In this document: positions 42,455-50,765 of the stretch, one piece after another
Position numbering within the stretch: the stretch's first letter is position 1
Layout of the letters: every line of letters starts with the position of its first letter
Origin: Anaeroplasmataceae bacterium
Lineage (GTDB): Bacteria > Bacillota_I > Bacilli_A > Acholeplasmatales > JAEDCM01
Direction: 5' to 3'
DNA length: 59,540 nt
NCBI GenBank assembly: GCA_016294165.1
Contig: JAEDCM010000006.1
Location: 1-59,540, forward strand
The notes under the pieces: model-generated
Told to the model about the DNA's origin: nothing
Database searches by the model: none
Seen by the model: the letters and a program-made list of their open reading frames with translations, nothing else
Position numbers and translations under genes: made by a program

Positions 42455-43848
42455 TATTACTGCTTAGATTATATGAGGCATTAAACATTTTTCAACAAGC
42501 ACATTACCACTCATCTTATTTGAAATGTGGATTTAAGCATTATATTAAAAGATATGTTTTTCCGATTATTTTTTTAGTTTTAGTATTTATAAATAAAGGC
42601 TTTATAATTGGATTTTTCATAAATAGTATTATAGGTTACAGATTTAAAAAACGCCTTTTTTTTACAAAAAGAGTAATTCGTTTAATTATTACATTGTTAT
42701 TGTTATATAGTATATTTATTCTTAACATATACATTTATTTTTTGACAATTATTTTAAGTGATTTTATTGTTTTACTAGCTAATATAATTAATAGTCCAAT
42801 CGAGAAAAAGATATACAAGATATATAAAATGAAGGCTAGTGAAAAATTACATAATTATCAGGGAATAAAGATTGCGGTAGGTGGATCATATGGAAAAACA
42901 ACCACTAAAGATTTTTTGGCAGATATGATTAATAAGCCAGCACTAAAAACTAAAGAGTCATATAATACACCCATGGGAATAGCGATTACAGCTAATGAGT
43001 TAAATAACATATATGATTACTTCATTTGTGAAATTGGAGCAAACAAAGAGCATGACATTGATGAATTGTTAGAGATGATTGATCCGGACATTACAATACT
43101 TAATTCCATTGGGCCTCAGCATTTAGAGGGTTTTAAGACAATGGATAGCTTAATCAATGAAAAAATGAAGATCATCAATAATCTTGATTATAATAAAGTT
43201 GCCTTTGCGAATGTTGAAAATGAATACATTAGAAACAGTTTAGGAAAAACAAAATGTATGGTAATAACCTATGGAGATGGTGGAATGTATCATCTAAAGG
43301 AGAATAATAATTCATATGATGTGTATTATCAGGATAGTTTAGTTTTAAATTTTGAAACAAAGATTAAGGGTAAGCATAATTTGAATAATATTTTAGCCTG
43401 TGTTGCGGTTTTAGATTATTTAGAAATTGATAAAAATTATTTAAAAGAGAAAATCTATCAATTAAAGCCATCGAATCACAGATGCAACATAATTGATTGT
43501 AAAGACTATAAAATTATTGATAGTTCATTCAATGCTAATTTGATTGGATCAATAGAAGCGATTAAATTATTAGATAAAAACAAATATATTATAACACCAG
43601 GCTTTGTGGAACTTCAAAGTGAATCTAAAAGCCATCATGAGCAATTGGCTTTAGAAATAATGAAGAATAATGTTATTCCTATTTTAATAAAAGGTAATGA
43701 TATTAAATATATGATTGATGCTTTTGATAATAATAAATATCCATATTATGTTTCATCTACATTTAAAAAAGGATATAGTTTATTTAAAAGTATAAAAAAA
43801 GATGAATCAAGCTTGTTGATTTTAAATGATTTACCAGATAATTATTAG
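42451..43848 (+). CDS. MurF-like Mur ligase with N-terminal membrane domain
   Basis: A 465-residue protein. The first 115 residues hold about three to four transmembrane helices (around 36-62 and 77-110). The rest is a Mur ligase: the ATP loop VGGSYGKTTTKDF (from about 143), NTPMGIA, EIGANKEHDI, SIGPQHLEGF, the GKHNLNNILA motif and DSSFNANLIGS. The last motifs are those of MurF, which adds D-Ala-D-Ala to UDP-MurNAc-tripeptide. The ddl gene right downstream makes that dipeptide, supporting a MurF-type role at the membrane. It starts on a GTG overlapping the previous stop. Confidence 0.82.
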   Translation: MILLLRLYEALNIFQQAHYHSSYLKCGFKHYIKRYVFPIIFLVLVFINKGFIIGFFINSIIGYRFKKRLFFTKRVIRLIITLLLLYSIFILNIYIYFLTIILSDFIVLLANIINSPIEKKIYKIYKMKASEKLHNYQGIKIAVGGSYGKTTTKDFLADMINKPALKTKESYNTPMGIAITANELNNIYDYFICEIGANKEHDIDELLEMIDPDITILNSIGPQHLEGFKTMDSLINEKMKIINNLDYNKVAFANVENEYIRNSLGKTKCMVITYGDGGMYHLKENNNSYDVYYQDSLVLNFETKIKGKHNLNNILACVAVLDYLEIDKNYLKEKIYQLKPSNHRCNIIDCKDYKIIDSSFNANLIGSIEAIKLLDKNKYIITPGFVELQSESKSHHEQLALEIMKNNVIPILIKGNDIKYMIDAFDNNKYPYYVSSTFKKGYSLFKSIKKDESSLLILNDLPDNY

Positions 43849-43859
43849 TGGGGGATTTT

Positions 43860-44861
43860 ATGAATATTGCGATTATCTATGGTGGAAAAAGTGTGGAGCA
43901 TGAGATATCAGTCATCACAGCTTTAGGAGCTTATGAAGCCTTAAAGGATAAATATGAAATAAGTTTATTATATTTTAATAAGAGTAATGAATTGTTTTTA
44001 TTAGAAGAACCAATATTTATAAACAATAAAAAGCCAATTAAGATTAGTCTTATTAATGGTGGATATATGTGTAAAAAACATAAAAAAAGGCTAGATATGG
44101 CCATTTTATGTACACATGGTGGAGCTATGGAAGGAGGAGGTCTTCAGGGACTCCTTGAGTTATATAACATCTGTTATACCGGAAGTGATCATATAACAAG
44201 CTCAATACTAATTGATAAAATATTTACCAAGGAAATTTTAAAAAACAATGATATACCAGTTGTGGAATATACCTACAGTAAAAATGTTATTAATTATTCA
44301 ATGCCATGTATTGTAAAGCCTTCAAGACTAGGCTCATCAATTGGTATTAAGGTCTGTTATGATAACCTTGAAAAATCAATAATTGAAGGGCTAGAGTTTG
44401 ATGAGCGAGTTTTAATTGAAAAGTATTTAAAGGAATTTAAGGAATATAATATAGCGGTTTTATCAGGAGATGAAGTAGTTCTATCTAATATTGAGGAAGT
44501 ATATAAAAGCGATGATATACTAAGCTATGATGATAAATATAAAAGTAAGAGTGATAAAAGAATTATTCCGGCAATAATTGATGAGAAAATTGAAAATGAA
44601 ATTAAAGAAATAGCCCTTAAATCTACTAAGATTTTAAATATTAAAGGAATTGCGCGTTTTGATTTTTTATATGATGGTAAGCTATATTTAAATGAAATTA
44701 ACAGTATTCCTGGTTCATTAGCATATTATTTGTTTGATATTTCATATTTAGATTTATTAGAGAACTTAATGAAGATTGCTTTATTAGATTTTCAAAGAAA
44801 AGCTAAAAGAAAAACACATTTTGATATCGATCTCTTAGATATAAGAGGCGCAAAAAAATAG
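43860..44861 (+). CDS. ddl: D-alanine--D-alanine ligase
   Basis: A 333-residue ATP-grasp ligase. YGGKSVEHEIS opens the first substrate-binding motif, CTHGGAMEGGGLQGLLEL and YTGSDHITSSILIDK follow, KPSRLGSSIGI is the ATP-grasp serine loop, and LNEINSIPGS carries the metal ligands. It joins two D-Ala for peptidoglycan precursors. The ATG at 43860 follows GTGGGGGATTTT. With the upstream MurF-like ligase it forms a wall precursor cluster. Confidence 0.92.
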   Translation: MNIAIIYGGKSVEHEISVITALGAYEALKDKYEISLLYFNKSNELFLLEEPIFINNKKPIKISLINGGYMCKKHKKRLDMAILCTHGGAMEGGGLQGLLELYNICYTGSDHITSSILIDKIFTKEILKNNDIPVVEYTYSKNVINYSMPCIVKPSRLGSSIGIKVCYDNLEKSIIEGLEFDERVLIEKYLKEFKEYNIAVLSGDEVVLSNIEEVYKSDDILSYDDKYKSKSDKRIIPAIIDEKIENEIKEIALKSTKILNIKGIARFDFLYDGKLYLNEINSIPGSLAYYLFDISYLDLLENLMKIALLDFQRKAKRKTHFDIDLLDIRGAKK

Positions 44862-44882
44862 ACCGCTTGGTTTATTTTTTTT
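44852..44882 (+). terminator. Terminator overlapping the ddl stop
   Basis: A 13-bp stem (AAAAAAATAGACC with GGTTTATTTTTTT, one G:U pair) and a GCTT tetraloop. The ddl TAG stop lies inside the 5' arm. Confidence 0.8.
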
Positions 44883-44912
44883 ATTATGCTATAATGTCTA
44901 TAGGTGATGATT

Positions 44913-45464
44913 GTGAAAAGAGTTATTGTTTTTAAGAAAAGTCAATTTAATAGTGATGAAGCCTCAGCAATCAAAAGCATCTTTGAAGGAGTATACCCAG
45001 ATGCTCAATCAGAATTTAATGATTTATTAGTTATTACTTTTAGTGATGATAAGGAGTTTTCTAATCGCGAAATAATTGAAAGCATCATTACTGATTTAAC
45101 AATAAACATTCAAGCATTTGAATCTCGATTACTAAAGGATACAAAAGAGTATACTGAGAAAATTGTCCCATTGGTAAAAGATTTTGAATTTAGTGGTTAT
45201 TATATTAAAGAATCGGATTTAGTTTCTAAAACTCTTTTTAAAAATATTGATCATAGCCTATTTTTAAATGAAAAAATAGATGATGATTTGATTTACACAA
45301 TCAAAACATATCTTGAATGCAATATGAATACATCAAAGGCTGCTAGTAAATTGTTTATGCATCGTAATACATTAATTAATAAGATTGATAAGTTTAATGA
45401 AATTACTGGTTATGATGTAAGAGATTTTGCGGATGCCTCATTGATTTATAATATTTTAAAATAA
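44913..45464 (+). CDS. PucR-type helix-turn-helix regulator
   Basis: A 183-residue protein. The C-terminal 60 residues are a PucR/CdaR-type HTH (TIKTYLECNMNTSKAASKLFMHRNTLINKIDK). The N-terminal part is short and lacks recognisable GGDEF-like or sensor domains of larger CdaR proteins. It probably regulates transcription; its placement in front of the multi-sugar ATPase gene suggests carbohydrate uptake. GTG 44913 lies six bases after AGGTGAT; GTG 44904 and ATG 44907 are alternatives that overlap this ribosome binding site. Confidence 0.75.
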   Translation: MKRVIVFKKSQFNSDEASAIKSIFEGVYPDAQSEFNDLLVITFSDDKEFSNREIIESIITDLTINIQAFESRLLKDTKEYTEKIVPLVKDFEFSGYYIKESDLVSKTLFKNIDHSLFLNEKIDDDLIYTIKTYLECNMNTSKAASKLFMHRNTLINKIDKFNEITGYDVRDFADASLIYNILK

Positions 45465-45465
45465 T

Positions 45466-45488
45466 TGTGCACTTTGCACATTTTTTTT
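45466..45488 (+). terminator. Terminator after the PucR-type regulator
   Basis: TGTGCA and TGCACA with a CTT loop, followed by eight T. Confidence 0.75.
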
Positions 45489-45542
45489 ATTTTTGCTTAT
45501 GCTAAAATATATTATGTAATAATAATATTTAGGAGGTCCATT

Positions 45543-46655
45543 ATGGCACATTTAAGTTTAAAAAACATTAATAAAATTTATCCAAATGGTGTTCAAGCTG
45601 TATTTGATTTTAATCTTGAAATCAATGATAAAGAATTTATCGTATTAGTTGGTCCATCAGGATGTGGAAAATCTACTACATTACGTATGATTGCCGGATT
45701 AGAGGAAATCACAACAGGAACATTAGAAATTGATGGAGTAGTTATGAATGATGCAGCTCCAAAAGACCGTGGTATTGCGATGGTATTCCAATCATATGCC
45801 CTATACCCTCATATGTCAGTTTATGAAAATATGGCTTTCGGTTTAAGATTACGTCATATTTATGAAGAGGATATCGATACACGTGTTAAAAATGCTGCAG
45901 AAATCTTAGGATTGACTCCTTATTTATTCCGTAAACCTAAGAATCTATCAGGAGGTCAACGTCAACGTGTTGCCTTAGGTAGAGCTATCGTAAGACAAGC
46001 TGAAGTATTCTTGTTAGACGAACCACTTTCTAACCTAGATGCTAAGTTACGTGTACAAATGCGTGGAGAATTAACAAAATTACATAGAAGAATTGGTACT
46101 ACATCAATTTATGTAACACATGACCAAATTGAAGCGATGACAATGGCTACAAGAATTGTAGTTATGAAGGATGGTTATATTCAACAAGTTGGAGAACCTA
46201 AAGATATTTATGACTTCCCAGCTAACGTATTCGTTGGAAGCTTCATCGGTACACCTCCAATGAACTTTATTGATGGTGTTGTAAATGAGGATGGATATTT
46301 TGTTGCGGAAAATCTTCGCGTTGAAATTCCAAAAGGTAAATTTATGCCACTTAAAGAATTAGGATATATCGGTAAACCTATTATTATGGGTATTAGACCT
46401 GAAGATATCCACGATTCAGAAATCGTATTACAAACATACTCTACAGCTACAGTTAATATGACAGTTGATATTGCCGAATTACTTGGAGCAGAAACTAACC
46501 TTTATGGTTATGTAACTTCAACTGATAAGATTATTGCATCTGTTGATGCTCGTGATGATTTAAAACATGGTGATGTTGTTAAATTAGCATTTGATATGAA
46601 CAAGTGTCATTTCTTTGATAAAGAAACTAAAAAGAGAATTTATAAAGAAAAATAA
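45543..46655 (+). CDS. msmX: ABC transporter ATPase, MsmX/UgpC type
   Basis: A 370-residue ATPase of the carbohydrate uptake (CUT1) class. Walker A is GPSGCGKST (from residue 37), the signature LSGGQRQRVALGRAI, Walker B EVFLLDEPLSNLDAKLR, and the H-loop VTHDQIEAMT. The C-terminal TOBE/MalK regulatory domain (GIRPEDI) is present. No permease or binding protein is adjacent, which fits MsmX, the shared ATPase of many sugar importers in Firmicutes. AGGAGGTCCATT precedes the ATG. It is closed by a strong terminator. Confidence 0.9.
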   Translation: MAHLSLKNINKIYPNGVQAVFDFNLEINDKEFIVLVGPSGCGKSTTLRMIAGLEEITTGTLEIDGVVMNDAAPKDRGIAMVFQSYALYPHMSVYENMAFGLRLRHIYEEDIDTRVKNAAEILGLTPYLFRKPKNLSGGQRQRVALGRAIVRQAEVFLLDEPLSNLDAKLRVQMRGELTKLHRRIGTTSIYVTHDQIEAMTMATRIVVMKDGYIQQVGEPKDIYDFPANVFVGSFIGTPPMNFIDGVVNEDGYFVAENLRVEIPKGKFMPLKELGYIGKPIIMGIRPEDIHDSEIVLQTYSTATVNMTVDIAELLGAETNLYGYVTSTDKIIASVDARDDLKHGDVVKLAFDMNKCHFFDKETKKRIYKEK

Positions 46656-47088
46656 TATTAAGCTACCTTCGGGTAGCTTTTATTTTTATCAAATTAACTA
46701 TATTTGCAATACACCAGATGGAATTTTAGTTGTGAGTGATGAAAAAAAGCAGTTTAACTGTAGCGGAATTTGGTTTATTAATCAAATGGCTTCATTTTAT
46801 TATCGAAGTTTTGAGTCAATATCTAGAGCAATTAGAATAAACTTAGGAATTAAAACAAATGTTCCTATATATATTAATAAGGGCCTAATATTTTTTCCAA
46901 TTAAATGCATAAGAAGTTATGATAATATATGGATTAATTTTAATAATGTCCTTTGTTACTATTTAGAAGGGAAAGATGTTTATATAAAGTTTAAAAATTT
47001 AGAGACGATAAAGCTTGATATCAGTATAAAAAAATTACGTAAGCAAATTGAAAACGTTAACCAAGTGGCTTCATGGGTTGAAAACTGA
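46615..47088 (+). CDS. comK: ComK-family competence transcription factor, 5' end unresolved
   Basis: The frame ending at 47088 encodes a ComK-like protein: YQINYICNTPDGILVVSD at the expected N-terminus, a central segment SFESISRAIRINLG, INKGLIFFPIKCIRS, YDNIWINFNN, and LDISIKKLRKQIENV. ComK activates DNA-uptake genes in Bacilli. Homology begins near 46690, but no ATG, GTG or TTG occurs in frame between TTG 46615 and GTG 46732. TTG 46615 lies inside msmX and has no ribosome binding site. GTG 46732 would remove the first conserved strand. The msmX terminator also falls in the N-terminal part. The coordinate given is the outer limit; the gene may use an unusual start or be decaying. Confidence 0.6.
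   Translation: MIKKLKREFIKKNNIKLPSGSFYFYQINYICNTPDGILVVSDEKKQFNCSGIWFINQMASFYYRSFESISRAIRINLGIKTNVPIYINKGLIFFPIKCIRSYDNIWINFNNVLCYYLEGKDVYIKFKNLETIKLDISIKKLRKQIENVNQVASWVEN
46661..46688 (+). terminator. msmX terminator
   Basis: AAGCTACC and GGTAGCTT with a TTCG tetraloop followed by TTATTTTT. It lies upstream of, and within the open frame of, the ComK-like gene. Confidence 0.85.
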
Positions 47089-47089
47089 C

Positions 47090-47107
47090 ATTTTTCTATA
47101 GAAAAAT
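47090..47107 (+). promoter_or_regulatory. Perfect 18-bp palindrome at the pgk promoter
   Basis: ATTTTTCTA and TAGAAAAAT form an uninterrupted palindrome that covers the -35 region of a promoter with TATAAT at 47122-47127. The poor -35 box (TAGAAA, 17-base spacing) is inside the palindrome, which suggests an operator or activator site. Confidence 0.5.
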
Positions 47108-47160
47108 ACATTTCTAAGTGTTATAATAATCATGTAATAATTTAATGGAGGATACAGAAA

Positions 47161-48354
47161 ATGGCAAAAAAAATTATTTCAGATTTAAATGTAAATGGGA
47201 AAAAGGTATTAGTTCGTGTAGACTTTAATGTACCGCTAGAAAATGGAAAGATTACTGATGACAATCGTATTGTTGAAGCTTTACCAACTATCAAATATGT
47301 TATTGAAAACAATGGTAAGGCAATTCTACTTTCTCACCTTGGACGTGTAAAGGAAGAAAAGGATAAAGCAGGTTTAACATTAGCACCTGTTGCGGCTAGA
47401 TTAGCTGAATTATTAAATAAAGAAGTTAAATTTGTTCCTGCAACAACAGGAGCATTAGTTGAAGAAGCAATTAACAATATGCAACCTGGGGATATTGTTA
47501 TGCTTGAAAACACTCGTTATGAGGATGTTGATGGTAAGAAAGAATCTAAAAATAATCCTGAATTAGGAAAGTATTGGGCTTCATTAGGTGATGTATTTGT
47601 AAACGATGCATTTGGTACAGCTCATAGAGCACATGCTTCAAATGCTGGTATTGCTGCTAACATCGCTGAAACAGCTGCAGGATTTTTATTAGAAAAAGAA
47701 ATTAAATTTATCGGTGGAGCTGTTGATAACCCAGTTAGACCATTTGTTGCTATCTTAGGTGGATCAAAGGTTAGTGATAAAATTGAAGTTATTGAATCAT
47801 TATTAGAAAAAGCTGACAAAGTATTAATTGGTGGTGGAATGATGTTTACATTCCTTAAAGCTCAAGGATACAATGTTGGTAAATCAAAATGTGAATTAGA
47901 TAAGGTTGAATTAGCTACTGAATTATTAAAGAAAGCAAATGGAAAAATTGTTTTACCAGTTGACACTGTTGCTGCAAAAGATTTCAGTAATGATGCAGAA
48001 TTTAGAACAACTTCTGTAGCAGATATTGCCGATGATGAAATGGGATTAGATATCGGTGAACAAACATTAGTTGAGTTTAATAATGTATTAAAAGATGCAA
48101 AAACAGTTGTATGGAATGGACCAATGGGTGTGTTTGAAATGTCAAACTTCGCTCAAGGTACAATTGGAGTATGTGAAGCTTTAGCTAACTTAAAAGAAGC
48201 TACTACAATTATTGGTGGTGGAGATAGTGCTGCTGCAGTTATCCAATTTGGATATGCAAGCAAAATGAGCCATATTTCAACTGGAGGAGGAGCTTCATTA
48301 GAATATCTTGAAGGTAAAACTCTACCAGGTGTAGCAATCGTTGATGAATTATAA
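47161..48354 (+). CDS. pgk: Phosphoglycerate kinase
   Basis: A 397-residue PGK of normal length. RVDFNVPLENGKITDDNRI, LLSHLGRVK, LENTRY, FGTAHRAHAS, ILGGSKVSDKI and GGGDSAAAV are all conserved. It makes ATP from 1,3-bisphosphoglycerate in glycolysis. It heads the operon pgk - XRE/cupin - HPr-like - tpiA; its stop shares a base with the next start (TAATG). GAPDH is not nearby, unlike in the Bacillus gap operon. Confidence 0.97.
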   Translation: MAKKIISDLNVNGKKVLVRVDFNVPLENGKITDDNRIVEALPTIKYVIENNGKAILLSHLGRVKEEKDKAGLTLAPVAARLAELLNKEVKFVPATTGALVEEAINNMQPGDIVMLENTRYEDVDGKKESKNNPELGKYWASLGDVFVNDAFGTAHRAHASNAGIAANIAETAAGFLLEKEIKFIGGAVDNPVRPFVAILGGSKVSDKIEVIESLLEKADKVLIGGGMMFTFLKAQGYNVGKSKCELDKVELATELLKKANGKIVLPVDTVAAKDFSNDAEFRTTSVADIADDEMGLDIGEQTLVEFNNVLKDAKTVVWNGPMGVFEMSNFAQGTIGVCEALANLKEATTIIGGGDSAAAVIQFGYASKMSHISTGGGASLEYLEGKTLPGVAIVDEL

Positions 48355-48893
48355 TGGATATTGGAAGTAGGATTAGAGAGCTTAGATTAGAAAATAATTT
48401 GACACAAGAGGAACTTGCTAATCGTGTTGAATTAACTAAGGGGTATATTTCTCAGCTTGAAAATAACTTAACATCTCCATCAATCAATACATTACTAGAC
48501 ATCCTAGAGGTTCTAGGAACGAACATATCAGATTTCTTTGATATGAAAAAGGAAGAAAAAGTTGTATTCAAAGAAGAAGAGTTTTTTGAAAAAAACAATA
48601 ATGACCTTCATCATAAAATAAGTTGGATAGTTCCTAATGCTTTAAAATATGAAATGGAGCCAATTATTATTGAAATTGAGCCGTTTGGTAAATCGGTTAT
48701 TGATGATCCGCATAGTGGAGAAGAGTTTGGCTATGTGCTAGAAGGAGAAATTAATCTAGTATTAAATAAAAAGAAGCATAAGGTATTACGTGGGGAAACA
48801 TTTTATTATATGGCGAATGTCGAACATTATTTAGAAAATAATTCTAAAAAGAATGCCAAAGTATTGTGGATAAGCACACCACCAATGTTTTAA
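48354..48893 (+). CDS. XRE-family regulator with C-terminal cupin domain
   Basis: A 179-residue protein. An XRE helix-turn-helix at 5-60 (IRELRLENNLTQEELANRV, TKGYISQLENN) is followed by a cupin fold from about 105 (HSGEEFGYVLEGEINLVL, GETFYYMANVEHYLEN). Such proteins bind a small ligand in the cupin and repress nearby genes. The typical location is next to polyamine transport genes; here it is instead coupled (TAATG) to pgk and lies in front of the HPr-like gene. It may sense a glycolytic metabolite and act on the palindrome upstream of pgk; that is inference. Confidence 0.85.
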   Translation: MDIGSRIRELRLENNLTQEELANRVELTKGYISQLENNLTSPSINTLLDILEVLGTNISDFFDMKKEEKVVFKEEEFFEKNNNDLHHKISWIVPNALKYEMEPIIIEIEPFGKSVIDDPHSGEEFGYVLEGEINLVLNKKKHKVLRGETFYYMANVEHYLENNSKKNAKVLWISTPPMF

Positions 48894-48908
48894 AAAGGAG
48901 AAAAGAAA

Positions 48909-49154
48909 ATGGAAAAGAAAATTATTGTTAAAAACACTGCAGGATTACACGCTGCATTAGCTGCAAAGCTTGTGCAAGCCGCATCAAAATATGAGGTAGA
49001 TATCACTCTACATTATAAGGATGAAGTTATTGATTTAAAATCAATTCTAGGTTTAATGTCATTAGCTGTTCCAAGCGGAAAGGACGTAGTAGTTGTAGCT
49101 GAAGGAGACCAAGCAGAAATTGCTATTAATGAAATTGCATCAATCTTAGAATAG
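48909..49154 (+). CDS. HPr-like phosphocarrier with altered active site
   Basis: An 81-residue HPr-fold protein. The usual active site GIHARPA reads GLHAALA: the phosphorylated histidine is kept (His14) but the conserved Arg-Pro is replaced by Ala-Leu. The regulatory serine of Gram-positive HPr is kept (Ser45 in DLKSILGLMSLAV). The Crh protein of Bacillus is a comparable regulatory paralogue but loses the His instead. PTS phosphotransfer may therefore be weak while Ser phosphorylation and CcpA-type signalling could persist. AAAAGGAGAAAAGAAA precedes the ATG. Confidence 0.85.
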   Translation: MEKKIIVKNTAGLHAALAAKLVQAASKYEVDITLHYKDEVIDLKSILGLMSLAVPSGKDVVVVAEGDQAEIAINEIASILE

Positions 49155-49164
49155 AGGGATGTAT

Positions 49165-49905
49165 ATGAGAAAAAAAGTTATTATTGCCAATTGGAAAATG
49201 AATAAAACTAGAGATGAAGCTCTAGATTTCATTTACATGGTAAATGATAAAATGCCTGATCAAAATAAAGTTTCAACAGTTGTTTGTGCCCAAGCAATTT
49301 TGTTAAGATGTCTAGTAAAGCGTCAAGGAGATAATTTAAGAATTGGTGCAGAAAATATGTTTTATAAGGATGAAGGAGCATATACTGGAGAGATTTCTCC
49401 TGTTGTGTTAAAAAGCACTGGTGTTGAATATGTTATCCTAGGACATTCAGAACGTCGAAACTTATTTATGGAAAGCGACGAAATGATTAATTTAAAAGTA
49501 AAAGCAGCTATTAATCATGGTTTAAAACCAATCTTATGTGTTGGAGAAACTTTAGAACAAATCGATGATGCTGATAAAGTAATTGATGATCAATTAAGAA
49601 AATGCCTTGATGGTGTATCGGATATTTCTTCAATAATTATTGGTTATGAGCCTGTTTGGGCAATTGGTACTGGTAAAAGCGCTGATGCTAAAATAGCTGA
49701 AGACAGAATTTCAAAAATTAGAAAAATATTAAATGATATGTATGGTGCAGTTTCAAATGAAGTCTCTATTGTGTATGGTGGAAGTGTTTCGCCAAATAAT
49801 ATTAGATCATTCCTTAATGAGCCTAATATTGATGGAGCATTAATTGGAAATTCAGCACTTGATCCTAACAAATATGTCGAAATGGTGCTTGCCGCAATTG
49901 AATAA
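49165..49905 (+). CDS. tpiA: Triosephosphate isomerase
   Basis: A 246-residue TIM. Catalytic residues are Lys11 (ANWKMN), His94 (LGHSERR) and Glu162 (GYEPVWAIGTG); the phosphate loop is YGGSV. It interconverts DHAP and glyceraldehyde-3-phosphate. ATG 49165 lies six bases after AGAGGG; ATG 49159 is too close to that site. It is the last gene of the pgk operon. Confidence 0.96.
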   Translation: MRKKVIIANWKMNKTRDEALDFIYMVNDKMPDQNKVSTVVCAQAILLRCLVKRQGDNLRIGAENMFYKDEGAYTGEISPVVLKSTGVEYVILGHSERRNLFMESDEMINLKVKAAINHGLKPILCVGETLEQIDDADKVIDDQLRKCLDGVSDISSIIIGYEPVWAIGTGKSADAKIAEDRISKIRKILNDMYGAVSNEVSIVYGGSVSPNNIRSFLNEPNIDGALIGNSALDPNKYVEMVLAAIE

Positions 49906-49913
49906 TAATTAAA

Positions 49914-49942
49914 AAAAATCGGTTTTTTAACCGATTTTTTAT
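49914..49942 (+). terminator. Terminator of the pgk-tpiA operon
   Basis: AAAATCGGTT and AACCGATTTT form a 10-bp stem followed by T. Confidence 0.85.
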
Positions 49943-49954
49943 TTGAATAAAGTA

Positions 49955-49982
49955 TAAAAAAGATCCTATAAAAATAGGATCT
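49955..49982 (-). terminator. rpsD terminator
   Basis: AGATCCTAT and ATAGGATCT form a 9-bp stem; on the minus strand a T tract follows (plus-strand A run at 49956-49960). Confidence 0.85.
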
Positions 49983-49989
49983 AGTTTAA

Positions 49990-50589
49990 TTATCTGTTGT
50001 AGAACTCAACGATTAATGATTCGTTAATATCTTTTAAGAATTCATTTCTTTCAGGATATCTTACGAATGTACCAGCCATTTTGTTTTCATCATAAGAAAC
50101 ATAATCTACTCTTGAGATAGTAGCTTCTAAAGCTTCAGCAATAATTTTTAAACCTTTAGATGATTCTTTAACTGCAACAACTTGACCTGGTTTTAAACGA
50201 TAAGAAGGAATGTTTACCTTATTTCCATCTACTGTAATATGGCAGTGGTTAACTAATTGTCTAGCTTGTTTTCTAGTTTTAGCAAATCCTAAACGATAAA
50301 CCATGTTATCTAATCTAGATTCTAATAAGCATAAGAAGTTAACACCATGTTTACCTTGCATTTTTCCAGCTTCAACAAATGTTTTGTGGAATTGTTTTTC
50401 ACTTACACCATAAGTGAATCTTACTTTTTGTTTTTCTTGTAATTGTAATCCATATTCGCTTAATTTTGCGCGTTTTTTACCATGTTGACCTGGCGCGTAT
50501 GCTCTTTTTTGTAATTCTTTACCAGTTTCAGTAATAGAATAGTTTAAGCGACGAGCAATTTTCCAAGTTGGTCCTGTGTACTTTGACAT
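49990..50589 (-). CDS. rpsD: 30S ribosomal protein S4
   Basis: A 199-residue S4 of the standard Bacilli length. It begins MSKYTGPTWKIARRL and contains the S4 RNA-binding domain (SRLDNMVYRLGFAKTRKQARQLVNHCHI). It nucleates 16S rRNA 5'-domain assembly. There are no zinc-type cysteines in the N-terminus (C- form). AAAGGAGGACATTAG precedes the ATG. It is monocistronic with a long structured leader, as in Bacillus. Confidence 0.97.
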   Translation of the reverse strand: MSKYTGPTWKIARRLNYSITETGKELQKRAYAPGQHGKKRAKLSEYGLQLQEKQKVRFTYGVSEKQFHKTFVEAGKMQGKHGVNFLCLLESRLDNMVYRLGFAKTRKQARQLVNHCHITVDGNKVNIPSYRLKPGQVVAVKESSKGLKIIAEALEATISRVDYVSYDENKMAGTFVRYPERNEFLKDINESLIVEFYNR

Positions 50590-50760
50590 TCTAATGTCCT
50601 CCTTTTATTTTTTATTTGCGTCAATCTAAAAGGCTTGTATAAACAATTATAGGTCTATATTATATATTTCGTTCACCTATTCAGCAAGGCTACTAAATAT
50701 ACCACCTATAGGGATAATATAGATTCTTTAATTTTTATGCGGCTGAACTTTACGGACGCA
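50590..50760 (-). promoter_or_regulatory. Structured rpsD leader (probable S4 autoregulatory element)
   Basis: A leader of about 170 bases between promoter and rpsD. On the minus strand, a hairpin ATGCG...CGCAT comes first. A long stem TCTATATTAT (50723-50714) with ATAATATAGA (50663-50654) then encloses further pairing. S4 represses its own synthesis through such a leader in Bacillus; matching this RNA to that family is inferred from position and layout, not from an alignment. Confidence 0.6.
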
Positions 50761-50765
50761 TTAAT

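Noticed and set aside
46600..46690. Programmed frameshift fusing MsmX to the ComK-like protein
   Set aside because: No slippery site is evident, MsmX ends at its normal length, and a strong terminator separates the two.
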